64,000 bases of DNA from contig JAAEZD010000024.1 in the NCBI GenBank assembly GCA_018223035.1, positions 5,193-69,192 of the forward strand, given 5' to 3'. The notes beneath the pieces are model-generated. The model was given only the letters and a program-made list of their open reading frames with translations. It was not told the DNA's origin and did no database searches. Within the stretch, counting starts at the first letter, position 1. Each line of letters starts with the position of its first letter. This document shows positions 26,379-35,629 of this stretch, piece after piece. A program made the translations under genes and the position numbers. The stretch is from Heliomarina sp018223035. Lineage in GTDB: Bacteria > Pseudomonadota > Alphaproteobacteria > Rhodobacterales > Rhodobacteraceae.

Positions 26379-27410
26379 TTACTGCTGCGGCAAAAGTTGT
26401 TCAGGAACAGTGAGTCCTCTTTCCTGATAGAACTTCACCGCACCGGGATGCAGGGGCATGTTCGCGCTGGCAAATACCGACTCGAGAGAAACAGCCTTGA
26501 GCCACGGCGCTTCTGTTTTGAACGCTTCCAAACCGTTCCAGAACGCGCTGAGCATCTGGTAAACTTCCGCATCGCTTAGACCTTCGCGCGTCGCCATCCC
26601 CATATAGGCGCCCAGGGTCTTAACCGGTTCCGTATTCATCTGATTTTTGCCGTAAACGTCGGCGGCTATCTCATCGACATACCGGCCGGGACGGTTTGCG
26701 TAGAGCGCTGAGATAGCCTCTGATTCAAACACATCGCCAAGTTCCAGTAGACGTATCTGCTTGGTCAGAGCGACCTGAGACAGCACGGGGCTAGGCGGGT
26801 TTGTGATGTTTACATAGACGTCCACGCGGCCATCCTGGAATGCTGAACCGCCCGCGTCGAAGCTCAATTCAACGGCCTGATAGTCGGTGCCGGCTTCGTA
26901 CCCGACTGCACCTTTGATGATTGCCCGGACCACATTGTTGATCGCAGACCCTTTTGGCCCGATAAAAACTTTTTTGCCCTTGATGTCAGCGATGGATTTC
27001 ATGCCGGATTCTTCATAGACGGCAAAGTGGTACATCCCTGCTGGATACATGAACAGCAGCCGCAGATTTTTCGACAGCTCCGGCGCACTTTCGATATTCT
27101 TGTACATGGCCGAACCGGAGCTCATCAGACGCTGCACAATGTTCGCAGTCACAAAAAGCTCCAGGTCGCCCTTTGCCGCTTCAAGCGCGTGCTGTGTGCC
27201 TTTGCCTGTCGCGTTCACCTGAATTTCGGCTTGCTCCAGATCCTTGTTTACGATCGTCGCGAAGGTTGTCGAAACCATATACGGTGTCGTTCCCGGGCCG
27301 AGTGTTGCCATCCTGTAGAATTTCTTGCTCTCGGCAAATGATGCGTTTGCACCGGTCGTCACGACAAAAGCCAGGGCGAGGCAAAGCGGTTTCCAGAGTT
27401 GTTTCAGCAT
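26379..27410 (-). CDS. TAXI-type TRAP substrate-binding protein, module 3
   Basis: The product has 343 residues with an N-terminal signal peptide (LALAFVVTTGANASFA). It has the TAXI-family body: RMATLGPGTTPYMVSTTFATIVNK, VNATGKGTQHALEAAKGDLEL, KKVFIGPKGSAINNVVRAII and the end LHPGAVKFYQERGL. It overlaps the 3' end of the fused permease gene by seven bases, showing coupling. TAXI proteins bind carboxylates such as glutamate; the ligand here is unknown. Confidence 0.9.
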   Translation of the reverse strand: MLKQLWKPLCLALAFVVTTGANASFAESKKFYRMATLGPGTTPYMVSTTFATIVNKDLEQAEIQVNATGKGTQHALEAAKGDLELFVTANIVQRLMSSGSAMYKNIESAPELSKNLRLLFMYPAGMYHFAVYEESGMKSIADIKGKKVFIGPKGSAINNVVRAIIKGAVGYEAGTDYQAVELSFDAGGSAFQDGRVDVYVNITNPPSPVLSQVALTKQIRLLELGDVFESEAISALYANRPGRYVDEIAADVYGKNQMNTEPVKTLGAYMGMATREGLSDAEVYQMLSAFWNGLEAFKTEAPWLKAVSLESVFASANMPLHPGAVKFYQERGLTVPEQLLPQQ

Positions 27411-29356
27411 TCTTTATGTCTCCCTTTCGGTTGGTTAGGTGAAGTAAACGCTGATTTTGCGTGAAGCCGTTGGATTGCGATTAGAAGCGCTCCAGCCGCG
27501 AGACTTGCAAATTCGGAAGCCGGAACCGGAACTATCAGCGCAATGGGCAGGGCCAGACGCGCAGCTCTCTGCCAAACCGGCAAGCTGGTTTTCTCATGGC
27601 CGGTCAATGCGGTGGCGATCAGCCACACTGCCATTCCCAGGCGCAAACAGGCCAGCAGCAGCCCGAGCACCGAAAAACCTTCGACAAGAACGATTTCCGG
27701 ATTGAAGATGAAGAAGAAGGGGATCACAAAGCCTGCCAGAGCGATCCGCACGGACTCGACAGCCGTTTCCATCGGCTTCGAGCCGCTGATGGGAGCTGCC
27801 GCATAGGCCGCAATTGCCACAGGCGGTGTGATCGACGACAAGACACCGAAATACACGACAAAAAGATGAACGGTCAGCGTTGAAAAGCCCATCTTTTCAA
27901 TGGCGGTTCCCATTACCAGAACGATGATGAGGTAGGCAGGGACGGTCGGCATGCCCATTCCAAGGATGAGGCAACCCGCCATCATCAGCAGCAAAGACAG
28001 AATGATGCTGTTTTCGGAAAGCGCCAGAATAACGCTGGCGAACCGAAGCCCCAGCCCGGTCATGGACATTGTTCCGATGACAATCCCGATTGCTGCGACT
28101 GCGACGATAATGATGGCGCAGCTGCGTCCCGCATTGACGAAGATTGCTAGCAGCAAGCGAGGCTTCCGCCAAAGCTCTGAGTTCAGGATGACACCACTCA
28201 GCAATGCTACGATCACGGCCCAGAACCCGGCCATTGCCGGACTGCGACCGGTAATCAACATGTAAACAATCACCAGAAGGGCAAACAGAAGTGCACCGGA
28301 AAGGCGCCAGTCAAGGCCTGTGATCGTTTCTTCTGCTGACCCGCCTTCCGGCTCGATGCCAAGCTTGCTGGCCTGGACTCCCACAGCGCAGAACAACCCG
28401 GCATAATAGAAGACCGCAGGCACCAGTGCCGCCAGGCAGATAGTCAAATAAGGAATGCCGGTGACATCCGCCATGATGAATGCAACTGCTCCCATAACCG
28501 GCGGCATGATTTGACCGCCGGAAGAGGCAGCCGCCTCGATCCCGCCGGCAAAGCGGCTGGAGAACCCGCGCTTCTTGATCATCGGGATCGTGAAAACCCC
28601 GGTGCCAACTACATTCGCAGCAACACTGCCTGAAAGCGTGCCGAAGATGGCGCTTGAAACCACAGCCGCATAGGCCGGTCCGCCCCGGAATCTACCGGTA
28701 AGGCGGAACACGATTTTCAGAATGCTGTTTCCAGCCCCGACCCCCTCAAGCACGGACCCGAACACGATGAAAACCAGAATAAAGTTGGTCACAACGGCAA
28801 TTGCGCGGCCATAAACCCCGTCAAAACCGAACCAAAGCGTGGTCAGGGTCTGCTCTGCGGAAAAACCGGCATGCTGAAAAATCCAGGGAAGATAATTGCC
28901 CCAAAGGCAGTATACGACAGCACCGCCTGTCACGAGGAACAAAGGCAGCCCAAAAATCCGCCGTGTCACTTCAAGGATGACTGCTATGCCAGCCCATCCA
29001 GTAACCAGGTCAAACTCGGAGAGCTGAAACAGCCCAGTTTGAAGGTCATCGTAAAGAACGAAGAAATTGCCGATTGCCAGGATGGTTCCGACGATCAGCA
29101 GCAGGTCGGCGATTGAGCTGCCAGCTCGTCGTCTTTGACCTTCTTCGCTCACGCTGCCGAGCGACGCACACAGTATATACAGCAATCCGCATGCAACGGT
29201 GCCTCCGCGAACCAGGGCTTCATCATACACTCCGAAACCTGCTGTATAGATTGCCGCCGCAGAAATGGTTATCGCGATCATCGCGGCTGCCAATCTGAAC
29301 AGCTGGCGGCAATAGGTTTCGGCCCCGGTAGAAATCAGAGCTGTTTTTTTCGGCAC
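27404..29356 (-). CDS. Fused TRAP permease (DctQM fusion), module 3
   Basis: The product has 650 residues. The N-terminal quarter carries four helices corresponding to the small subunit, and the rest is a DctM-like domain: GSVLEGVGAGNSILKI, AAVVSSAIFGTLSGSVAANVV, GQIMPPVMGAVAFIMAD, GMGMPTVPAYLIIV and SSITPPVAIAAYAAA. Such fusions pair with TAXI binding proteins, and one follows directly. The gene begins 152 bases after the CoA-transferase stop. Confidence 0.94.
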   Translation of the reverse strand: MPKKTALISTGAETYCRQLFRLAAAMIAITISAAAIYTAGFGVYDEALVRGGTVACGLLYILCASLGSVSEEGQRRRAGSSIADLLLIVGTILAIGNFFVLYDDLQTGLFQLSEFDLVTGWAGIAVILEVTRRIFGLPLFLVTGGAVVYCLWGNYLPWIFQHAGFSAEQTLTTLWFGFDGVYGRAIAVVTNFILVFIVFGSVLEGVGAGNSILKIVFRLTGRFRGGPAYAAVVSSAIFGTLSGSVAANVVGTGVFTIPMIKKRGFSSRFAGGIEAAASSGGQIMPPVMGAVAFIMADVTGIPYLTICLAALVPAVFYYAGLFCAVGVQASKLGIEPEGGSAEETITGLDWRLSGALLFALLVIVYMLITGRSPAMAGFWAVIVALLSGVILNSELWRKPRLLLAIFVNAGRSCAIIIVAVAAIGIVIGTMSMTGLGLRFASVILALSENSIILSLLLMMAGCLILGMGMPTVPAYLIIVLVMGTAIEKMGFSTLTVHLFVVYFGVLSSITPPVAIAAYAAAPISGSKPMETAVESVRIALAGFVIPFFFIFNPEIVLVEGFSVLGLLLACLRLGMAVWLIATALTGHEKTSLPVWQRAARLALPIALIVPVPASEFASLAAGALLIAIQRLHAKSAFTSPNQPKGRHKEC

Positions 29357-29508
29357 GGTCCGGTACCTCCCTCAAGTTCGGTGCCAGCAATGTGGCGCGA
29401 GCGCCGGAGGAACAGGTCTTCCAGCTGTTTGGTTTCAATTGCCAGAGGCAACGGAGCACTCAGGCGTTTTTCATCGGTCTTTCCTTCCCGAATTTCCGGC
29501 AATAGCGG

Positions 29509-30726
29509 TCAGATAACCTGCTTTTCCTGAAGCAGGCCGATGTCTTCCGCGCTGAGCCCGAGAAGCCGCGCGTAAATCTCTTCGTTGCCGGCGCCCATGA
29601 CTGGCCCGGCGAAGCGCACGGTGCCCGGCGTGCGCGACAGTTTCGGTGTCACCCCTTGCATGCGTACCGTGCCCAATTCCGGATCCTCCACCGAGACGAT
29701 CATCCCGTTCTCCGCCACCTGCGGATCGGTGAAGAGGTCATCGATGGTGCGCATCCGGGCGGCGGCAACTTCATGCTCCTCCAGAATGGCGCAGGCTTCC
29801 TCCGCGGTGAGGTCCGCAAACCAGGCCCCGATAAGGGCATCCAGCTGCCCGGCATGGCGCAGGCGCTCCATATTGGAGGCAAAACGGGGATCGCAGATCA
29901 GATCCGCCCGGCCGATGGCCCGGGCCAGCCGCTCGAACACAGCCTGAGTGCTGGCCGCCAGTGTGATCCAGCGCCCGTCGCCGGCCTGGAAGCAGTTGCC
30001 CGGGGCGGCATAGGGGTTGCGGTTGCCCGAACGCTGGCGCACCTCGCCCAGCTGATCGTATTCGATCGGCAGGAAATCGAGAATGCGGAACATCGACTCA
30101 AACAGCGAGACCTCCACTACTTGCCCCTGCGCGCCGGGATTGCGGGCGCGCTCCAGCAGGGCCGTCAGCAAACCCATTGCGCCAAAGAGGCCGGTCACGG
30201 AATCGGCAATCGGATAGCCTGCGTGCACCGGCGGCCCCTCTGCATCGCCGCACAGCGACAGGAAGCCGGACATCGCATCCGCCACCCGGGCAAAGCCGGG
30301 TTTGTGGGCATAAGGTCCGGTCTGTCCGAAGGCGCTGACCCGCAGGATCGTGAGGCCGGGATTGACCGCTTGCAGCACTTCAGGCCCCAGCCCCCAGCGC
30401 TCCATCGTGCCGGGGCGGAAGTTTTCCACCACCACGTCGCATTCGGCGGCCAGTTTCTTCAAGAGCTCAGCGCCCTCCGGCTGCCGCAGGTCCAGCGTCA
30501 GCCCGGTCTTGTTGCGATTCACCACTTTGGCCCACAGCGACACGCCGTCCTTGTGCGGGCGCAGGGCGCGCAGCCCGTCGCCTTTGCCCGGCAGCTCTAC
30601 TTTCAGCACCTCGGCGCCGAAATCGGCCAGCAGGCTGGCCGCCAAAGGTCCGGCGATGATGGTCGCCAGATCCAGCACCCGTAGCCCCTTCAGCGGCCCC
30701 TCGACGTCAGGCGCAGCGCCGGTCAT
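29509..30726 (-). CDS. Class III CoA-transferase (CaiB/BaiF family)
   Basis: The enzyme moves CoA between carboxylic acids through an Asp-linked intermediate. The product has 405 residues: LKGLRVLDLATIIAGPLAASLLADFGAEVLKVE at the N-terminus, VVNRNKTGLTLDLRQPEG, VENFRPGTMERWGLG and the catalytic Asp region FARVADAMSGFLSLCG. Its ATG overlaps the stop of the IclR gene by four bases, so regulator and enzyme are co-expressed. It probably activates the acid imported by module 3. By eye this gene and the IclR gene are richer in GC than the transporter genes. Confidence 0.92.
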   Translation of the reverse strand: MTGAAPDVEGPLKGLRVLDLATIIAGPLAASLLADFGAEVLKVELPGKGDGLRALRPHKDGVSLWAKVVNRNKTGLTLDLRQPEGAELLKKLAAECDVVVENFRPGTMERWGLGPEVLQAVNPGLTILRVSAFGQTGPYAHKPGFARVADAMSGFLSLCGDAEGPPVHAGYPIADSVTGLFGAMGLLTALLERARNPGAQGQVVEVSLFESMFRILDFLPIEYDQLGEVRQRSGNRNPYAAPGNCFQAGDGRWITLAASTQAVFERLARAIGRADLICDPRFASNMERLRHAGQLDALIGAWFADLTAEEACAILEEHEVAAARMRTIDDLFTDPQVAENGMIVSVEDPELGTVRMQGVTPKLSRTPGTVRFAGPVMGAGNEEIYARLLGLSAEDIGLLQEKQVI

Positions 30727-31517
30727 TGGCCTGCGCCCCGTCGGCCGTTGCCGATCAGTGAATTCAGCTGCCGCGCTGATGCTGTGGCGGCCTCAGCAAA
30801 CCGGGTCTGGCGCGCGGCATCCTGGTTTCGGTGGGCCGGCATGATCACCCCGATGGAGCCGACAACTTGGCCGGTCACCCCGAACAGCGGTGCGGCATAG
30901 CCCGCAGCATCCTTCAGTCGCTGGCCTTCGGTTGTGGCATAGCCATTCTCCCTGGCTTCGGTAATACTGCGGAGCAGCTGCTCCGCGCCGATCTCCGCAC
31001 CGCTGACCGTGCGTGCGCCGGGCGAGCCCGTGATGGCCCCGGCTTCGGCCTCCGGCAGATGCGCCAGAATGGCCAGCCCGGCAGCGCCGACCCGCAGATC
31101 GGCCCGGTAGCCGACCCCCAGCGTATAACGGACCGGTTCGGCGGAAGGCACTTCGGCCAGCACAATCGCTTCCCCGCCGCGGCGGATGCTGAGGATGGCC
31201 GTTTCACCGGTGGATCGCGCCGCAGCCGACAGTACAGGCTGGGCCAGGGAGGCCAGCCCCTCTGGGTCGAGGAGTGCTCGGCCTAGGGAAATGAGGCCGA
31301 AGGACACGGTATAGACACCGCTTTCTGGATCTTTTTCCAGCAGCCCCTCCGCCGACAGGGTTTCAGCCAGCCGGAACGTTGTTGCCTTATTCAGCCCTGT
31401 CCGCCTGGTCAGCTCGGCCAGTGTCAGGGCTGCTCTGCCTTCTTCAAAACACCGCAAAACCAGAACAGCCCGCGATACGGTCTGCAGTCCGCCTGCCTCT
31501 TTTGTTGCACCGTCCAT
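30723..31517 (-). CDS. IclR-family transcriptional regulator
   Basis: The product has 264 residues: a winged helix (SRAVLVLRCFEEGRAALTLAELTRRTGLNKATTFRLAETL) followed by the IclR ligand domain (ETAILSIRRGGEAIVLAEVPSAEPVRYTLGVGYRADL and AAPLFGVTGQVVGSIGV). The ATG at 31517 is chosen over one at 31565. It is the first gene of the leftward module 3 group and is translationally coupled to the CoA-transferase. A palindrome in front of it is a likely autoregulatory operator. Confidence 0.92.
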   Translation of the reverse strand: MDGATKEAGGLQTVSRAVLVLRCFEEGRAALTLAELTRRTGLNKATTFRLAETLSAEGLLEKDPESGVYTVSFGLISLGRALLDPEGLASLAQPVLSAAARSTGETAILSIRRGGEAIVLAEVPSAEPVRYTLGVGYRADLRVGAAGLAILAHLPEAEAGAITGSPGARTVSGAEIGAEQLLRSITEARENGYATTEGQRLKDAAGYAAPLFGVTGQVVGSIGVIMPAHRNQDAARQTRFAEAATASARQLNSLIGNGRRGAGQ

Positions 31518-31537
31518 TTTCAAAAGACCCCTATTGC

Positions 31538-31554
31538 ATTTCACATTATGAAAT
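31538..31554. promoter_or_regulatory. Probable IclR operator
   Basis: ATTTCA and TGAAAT arms separated by five bases form a 17-bp palindrome 21 bases before the IclR start. Position and symmetry fit autoregulation; binding is inferred. Confidence 0.5.
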
Positions 31555-31769
31555 ACTATACGCAATAATGAAACAAGTATATGATTCCCAAGCTGCTGTC
31601 AAACCTTCGAGAAGGGTGCCTCTGGCTTTGGCAGAGCCTTCGCGCAAAAAAGGTTGGGTATTTGATGATTTTCCTATGGCAGGTTAATTTCTGAACTAAC
31701 GGGGCGCAGTCAGGTTAAGGGTCAGTTGCATGTCGGAATTGGTCGGCAAGTGAATGGCCCCCATCCACA

Positions 31770-32592
31770 GGGCTTTGTCGCAAACTTTCGACATCTTTGT
31801 CTGAGACGGGATCCTCGTGTTAGTGGCGTCCCGTATTTTTACAGGAGCCAATCGTGACGATCTCATTCAAGGGTGCACACTTTCCGAAAGAAGTGATCTT
31901 GCACGCATTGTTCTTTTATCTGCGCTATTCAGTGTCGTACCGTGATCTGGAAGAAATCCTGGCTGAGCGAGGCGTTTCCGTCGATCATGCAACCTTAAAC
32001 CGCTGGATCGTTAAGTATTCACCACTGGTTGCTGACCAAGCACGTCGTCGGAAACGTAGCTGCGATCGATCCTGGCGAATGGATGAGACATATGTTCGGG
32101 TCAAAGGGGAATGGGTCTACCTTTACCGTGCAGTCGATAAACACGGCAAGACACTTGATTTCATGCTGTCAAATCACCGGAACAAGGCAGCCGCGACGAA
32201 ATTCTTTGCCAGAGCGCTAGATGTGAACGGACTACCCCGCAAGATCGTTATCGACAAGAGCGGAGCCAATACCGCAGGCATCAAGGCAATCAACACAATG
32301 CTAAAAGGTTTTGGCTGCCCAATCCCGATTGAGATGGTCAGGCGAAAATTCCTAAACAACGTGATTGAGCAGGACCACCGCTTCATCAAACGTCGGATCC
32401 GACCAATGCTCGGCTTCAAATCCTTTGCATCTGCGTCGGCAACACTGGATGGAATCGAAATCGCACAGATGATCCGCAAGGGACAACTCACGCCCGGACT
32501 CTGCCCATTTCAGCAGTTTGCTGAGCTCGCCACCTGACTCACAAGCGATTGCTGAAACAACTCAACGGGCTCAAATCTTTGCAACAAAACCC
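31770..32592 (+). mobile_element. IS6-family insertion sequence, second type
   Basis: The element is about 823 bp. Imperfect inverted ends GGGCTTTGTCGCAAA (31770-31784) and TTTGCAACAAAACCC (32578-32592) surround the transposase. The flanking 8-mers differ, so no target duplication remains. Its ends and transposase differ from the IS6 copies at 12.1 and 50.2 kb. Confidence 0.82.
31854..32537 (+). CDS. IS6-family transposase (second type)
   Basis: The product is a 227-residue DDE transposase. The GTG start at 31854 follows AGGAG. Catalytic blocks are SWRMDETYVRVKGEWVYLYRAVD, VIDKSGANTAGI and NNVIEQDHRFIKRR. It is complete. The sequence belongs to the group with SVSYRDLEEILAERGV at the N-terminus and is only distantly related to the other IS6 transposases here. 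Confidence 0.94.
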   Translation: MTISFKGAHFPKEVILHALFFYLRYSVSYRDLEEILAERGVSVDHATLNRWIVKYSPLVADQARRRKRSCDRSWRMDETYVRVKGEWVYLYRAVDKHGKTLDFMLSNHRNKAAATKFFARALDVNGLPRKIVIDKSGANTAGIKAINTMLKGFGCPIPIEMVRRKFLNNVIEQDHRFIKRRIRPMLGFKSFASASATLDGIEIAQMIRKGQLTPGLCPFQQFAELAT

Positions 32593-32890
32593 TGCGGAAC
32601 AGAAACAGGAAATTGACTTTGACGGTTTGAAGCGGATCGGAAGCGGCGACAGCAAATAGGCTTCTCAGGTAGCCGCCAGTTCATACTGATGGATAGGGTA
32701 TGCCAGCATACCAGACATTGGGGCAGCACGCAGCGAATGCGGACTCTGAGCCCAGAATCACCGATGCCGCACTGTGCCCCAAGGTCCGCTCTTTCGAAGC
32801 CCGGCCAAAAACGTGACAAAACCAAAGGCGGTAGTGCCAAGGGTTTGTGGCACATCATTTTCCAAGGATTCTGGTGATGGTGCCGTGGTG
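32593..32890. other. Intergenic stretch between IS6 and the first repeat copy
   Basis: I see no supportable gene in these roughly 300 bases. It ends at the palindrome of repeat copy D. Confidence 0.4.
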
Positions 32891-32950
32891 GACAAAAACG
32901 ACCGTTTTTGTCGGGGAGTTTTGGCAGGGGATTTATGTCCAGACTGCGGA
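32891..32950 (+). repeat. Dispersed palindromic repeat, copy D
   Basis: It begins with a perfect palindrome (arms GACAAAAACG and CGTTTTTGTC, two-base centre, 32891-32912), followed by GGCAGGGGATTTATGTCC. The first part matches copy B and the second part copy E. It lies just beyond the 3' end of the minus-strand gene at 32959, where the hairpin with A/T-rich arms could also terminate transcription. Confidence 0.6.
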
Positions 32951-32958
32951 CGGCGCGG

Positions 32959-33528
32959 TCATTCGGCGCAGGCGACTCTTCGGAATGTATCAGGGTAGTC
33001 GAGCACAAAACCAGCCTCATCAACTTCCAGCTCAGCCGTAAAGGCACGGAACAAGCCCTCATACCGATAGCGCCGATCCGGCATCAGGCAAGTATAGCGC
33101 TGCTTGGCCGGTCGCGGCAGAAAATCGCCATCGATCTGATGGGGGAGCGGCACGTAGGCAACTGTTATTTCCCTGCTCTCCTGCTCTCGGAGATTCAGGC
33201 GCTTGATCGGGAGCGTGTTGGTCGCCGGCGTGATGCCAATATCGACATCGATACAGCCGTTTAGGTTTGGCAGTGATCTGCTTCCTATCACATCATGCCA
33301 GTTTCCGTGGCCATCCGATTCTACATGCAGGCTTGGGCCACCGACATACACGACACGAACCTCGCGCACTTGGAAATCGACGTCTGTGCGGACATGGTAG
33401 TAACCGCCATATGATCCATGCCGAGTTCCTGCCACGACACCTTCGAGAACCATACCCTCAGCACTCTCACGGCATTGGCAATGCTCCAGCCCGTGCCCGT
33501 CCCAATCTTGCCACCGAACAACCGCCAT
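32959..33528 (-). CDS. Putative glycolipid-binding family protein (PF06475-like)
   Basis: The product has 189 residues. Blocks typical of this family are HVESDGHGNWHD, LNGCIDVDIGITPATNTLPIKRL, QRYTCLMPDRRYRYEGL and VDEAGFVLDYPDTFRRV. The ATG at 33528 has an excellent ribosome site (GGAGGG), unlike the upstream in-frame ATG. No signal peptide is visible. The biochemical role of the family is poorly defined. It stands alone between two copies of the dispersed repeat. Confidence 0.8.
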   Translation of the reverse strand: MAVVRWQDWDGHGLEHCQCRESAEGMVLEGVVAGTRHGSYGGYYHVRTDVDFQVREVRVVYVGGPSLHVESDGHGNWHDVIGSRSLPNLNGCIDVDIGITPATNTLPIKRLNLREQESREITVAYVPLPHQIDGDFLPRPAKQRYTCLMPDRRYRYEGLFRAFTAELEVDEAGFVLDYPDTFRRVACAE

Positions 33529-33617
33529 CGACTTGCCCTCCCCGAAATAGAACATACCATGAACTGTATCGCGGGGCTATGCGGTAGTGAAGGGCTCTAG
33601 TCAGACCTTCTCCGCTC

Positions 33618-33680
33618 CGCAGGATGCTCCAAAGCCCATACGTTTCTGTCCCGGCCAGAAACGGCCGTTTGTGCACAGAC
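33618..33680 (+). repeat. Dispersed palindromic repeat, copy A
   Basis: CCGCAGGATGCTCCAAAGCC, then CGTTTCTGTC and CCAGAAACGGCCGTTTGTGC, aligns with copy B (CCGCAGGATGTGCCAAAACC and so on). It lies between divergent genes. Confidence 0.6.
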
Positions 33681-33700
33681 GTCTATGACGTTTGCACGGG

Positions 33701-34402
33701 ATGGAGCCGCCGTTGGCAAAGCGAACGGATAGAAGCTATCCTGTGACCAAAAGGACTTGCGCGTTGGAACTAGCTCTCTCGCTTGGAACGATAATTTTGG
33801 TGAACGTCGCGGCGTGGCTAACACTCGGACCCAATATGCTCGCAGTCATAACTGCATCATTAACGCTTGGCCGAAGCCATGGTTTTGCAACGGGCCTGGG
33901 CCTAGCCTGCGGAGCTTTGATCTGGTCAATCTGCGCTGTTCTGGGGGTCGCCATACTCTTTGATCTGTTTCCAAGAGCTGTGATCGCACTAAAACTCGCG
34001 GGTGCTGCCTATCTCGTTTGGCTAGGTCTCAAATCCATTCGATCTGCGAGAAAACCTATCGACACCTTGGGGTTACCCAAATCCGATGGCAAGGGCACCA
34101 GGCGGTCACTTAAGTCAGGTTTCATCGTCAGCATGACGAATCCTAAAGCTGCCCTCTTCTTTGGTTCGGTGATGACAGCATTTATTCCCTCGTCAGCTCC
34201 GAACTGGTTTCTGGCCTTAGTTGTCGCAGTATGCGGCCTGCTTGCAGTGGCTCTTCACTCGATCACAGCAACCGTGTTTTCAACGAGCTTGGCAATACGT
34301 TTCTTCCATGGATTTCAATCCGCCATTTCTTATGCTTTCGGAGCAATCTTTGTCGGCCTAGGTGGATCAATCGCGTACGCTGCGTTGCGTCGCGACCCGT
34401 AG
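33701..34402 (+). CDS. LysE/RhtB-family amino-acid exporter
   Basis: The product is a membrane protein of at most 233 residues with about six helices. LysE landmarks are LTLGPNMLAVITASLTLGRSHGFATGLGLACGALIWS, LKLAGAAYLVWLGLKSIRSA and SGFIVSMTNPKAALFFGSVMTAFIP. The start is uncertain: ATG 33701 gives an unusual charged extension, and a TTG near 33763 would place the first helix at the N-terminus as in relatives. It probably exports an amino acid. A second LysE gene, interrupted by a stop, is at 39597..40226. Confidence 0.85.
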   Translation: MEPPLAKRTDRSYPVTKRTCALELALSLGTIILVNVAAWLTLGPNMLAVITASLTLGRSHGFATGLGLACGALIWSICAVLGVAILFDLFPRAVIALKLAGAAYLVWLGLKSIRSARKPIDTLGLPKSDGKGTRRSLKSGFIVSMTNPKAALFFGSVMTAFIPSSAPNWFLALVVAVCGLLAVALHSITATVFSTSLAIRFFHGFQSAISYAFGAIFVGLGGSIAYAALRRDP

Positions 34403-34650
34403 GTTTCGGCGCACTGCCAACCTTTTGCATGTGTGGACCATTGGGTGCGCGGCATCTGTCGCACAAACCAGCGGTTGCGCACTGCTGGAGCTGGTCAGAT
34501 GCCTCCTAAAACCGTGCAGCCGCTTCTGGAAATTTCTGGCGAGGCGCAGGCGCTGATCCTGCCTGACTTGGGAAGCCGGACAGAATCCAATGTTTTCGCC
34601 GCATGGGTTCTTGAAGGGAGACTACAGGCTGCGCCTTCGTACCTCCAAGG

Positions 34651-35049
34651 TTACTGCCGCGAGCTTTCTTCGTAGCAGAAGAAGGCGATCTTGTTGCCAT
34701 CGGGATCACGAACGTAGGCCGCATAGAAAGTCTCGTGATACTGCGGCCGAAAGGAAGGACCGCCTTCGTCTGACCCACCTCTTCTCATTGCGATTTCGTA
34801 AAGACGGTCGATCTTGGACGTGCTCTCGATCCGAAACGCGGTCATCACGCCATTGCCGACAGTTGCAGGCTCCTCGTTGAACGGATAGCCGGTGAAAAAC
34901 CTAGGCGCGGTCTGGTCATGCCTGTCTCCCCAAGAAGCGACCTGATCGTCTCTCCAAGCCTTGTCGATCCCCATTTCTTCGAAAAGAGGATCGTAGAAGC
35001 GAATTGCTCTCTCGAGGTCGCGCGTCCCTACCATCGTGTAGCCGATCAT
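34651..35049 (-). CDS. VOC-family (glyoxalase/dioxygenase-fold) protein
   Basis: The product has 132 residues and one VOC fold: MIGYTMVGTRDLERAIRFYDPLFEEMG at the start and YAAYVRDPDGNKIAFFCYEE at the end, with the metal-ligand-type Glu near the terminus. Such proteins include lyases, resistance proteins and unknowns. Its ATG overlaps the stop of the CGNR regulator gene by four bases, so the two form an operon. The substrate cannot be told. Confidence 0.85.
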   Translation of the reverse strand: MIGYTMVGTRDLERAIRFYDPLFEEMGIDKAWRDDQVASWGDRHDQTAPRFFTGYPFNEEPATVGNGVMTAFRIESTSKIDRLYEIAMRRGGSDEGGPSFRPQYHETFYAAYVRDPDGNKIAFFCYEESSRQ

Positions 35050-35570
35050 GAATTGATCCTTTCTTCGCGAACTTTCTGATAGTGCCGCGCCGCTTTGGCA
35101 CGGTTGCCGCAGGTCTCCATGAGGCACCACGTTCGGCGACTGTTTTTGGTCTCATCAACAAACATCCAGCCACAGTTCGCGCCAGGGCAAGTCTTGACTC
35201 TGCCGAGCTCGCGGGGATCAGCAACGATCGAGAAGGCGGACATGATGGCCAGTCCTGATAGCGATGGCCGGGCGATCCCCCCATTCGCAGACCAGACGCC
35301 CACCTCACGTTGAAGGCTCAAGAGATGTGGCCGGTCTTCGGATCGCAGGAACTGCCTTAGGTCGGCACGAAAGGCTCGAAATGCCTCGGCAGTGGCCGGT
35401 AACGCAACGTCTGATAGCCCAAAGGCTTGCAGCCAAACACCCAAGTCTTCGAGGCTTTCGATCTTTTCGTGGACAACCTCGCTGTCTTCCGACCAGTCCG
35501 CTGTGTTGACCAAATCTAGTGCCAGGCGTCCGCCAATGAGCCTGATTGGATGACCATTCGAATACGACAT
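35046..35570 (-). CDS. CGNR zinc-finger (ABATE domain) regulator
   Basis: The product has 174 residues. The N-terminal ABATE region (RLIGGRLALDLVNTADW) precedes a C-terminal CGNR zinc finger: CPGANCGWMFVDETKNSRRTWC, then METCGNRAKAARHY. These proteins are thought to be stress-responsive transcription regulators. It is co-transcribed with the VOC gene and divergent from azlC, whose start is 60 bases away. Confidence 0.88.
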   Translation of the reverse strand: MSYSNGHPIRLIGGRLALDLVNTADWSEDSEVVHEKIESLEDLGVWLQAFGLSDVALPATAEAFRAFRADLRQFLRSEDRPHLLSLQREVGVWSANGGIARPSLSGLAIMSAFSIVADPRELGRVKTCPGANCGWMFVDETKNSRRTWCLMETCGNRAKAARHYQKVREERINS

Positions 35571-35629
35571 ACCAAATTCTAACCTGTGTAGTAGTTGACC
35601 ATCAAGAGCACCCATGCCTAACCTATGAA

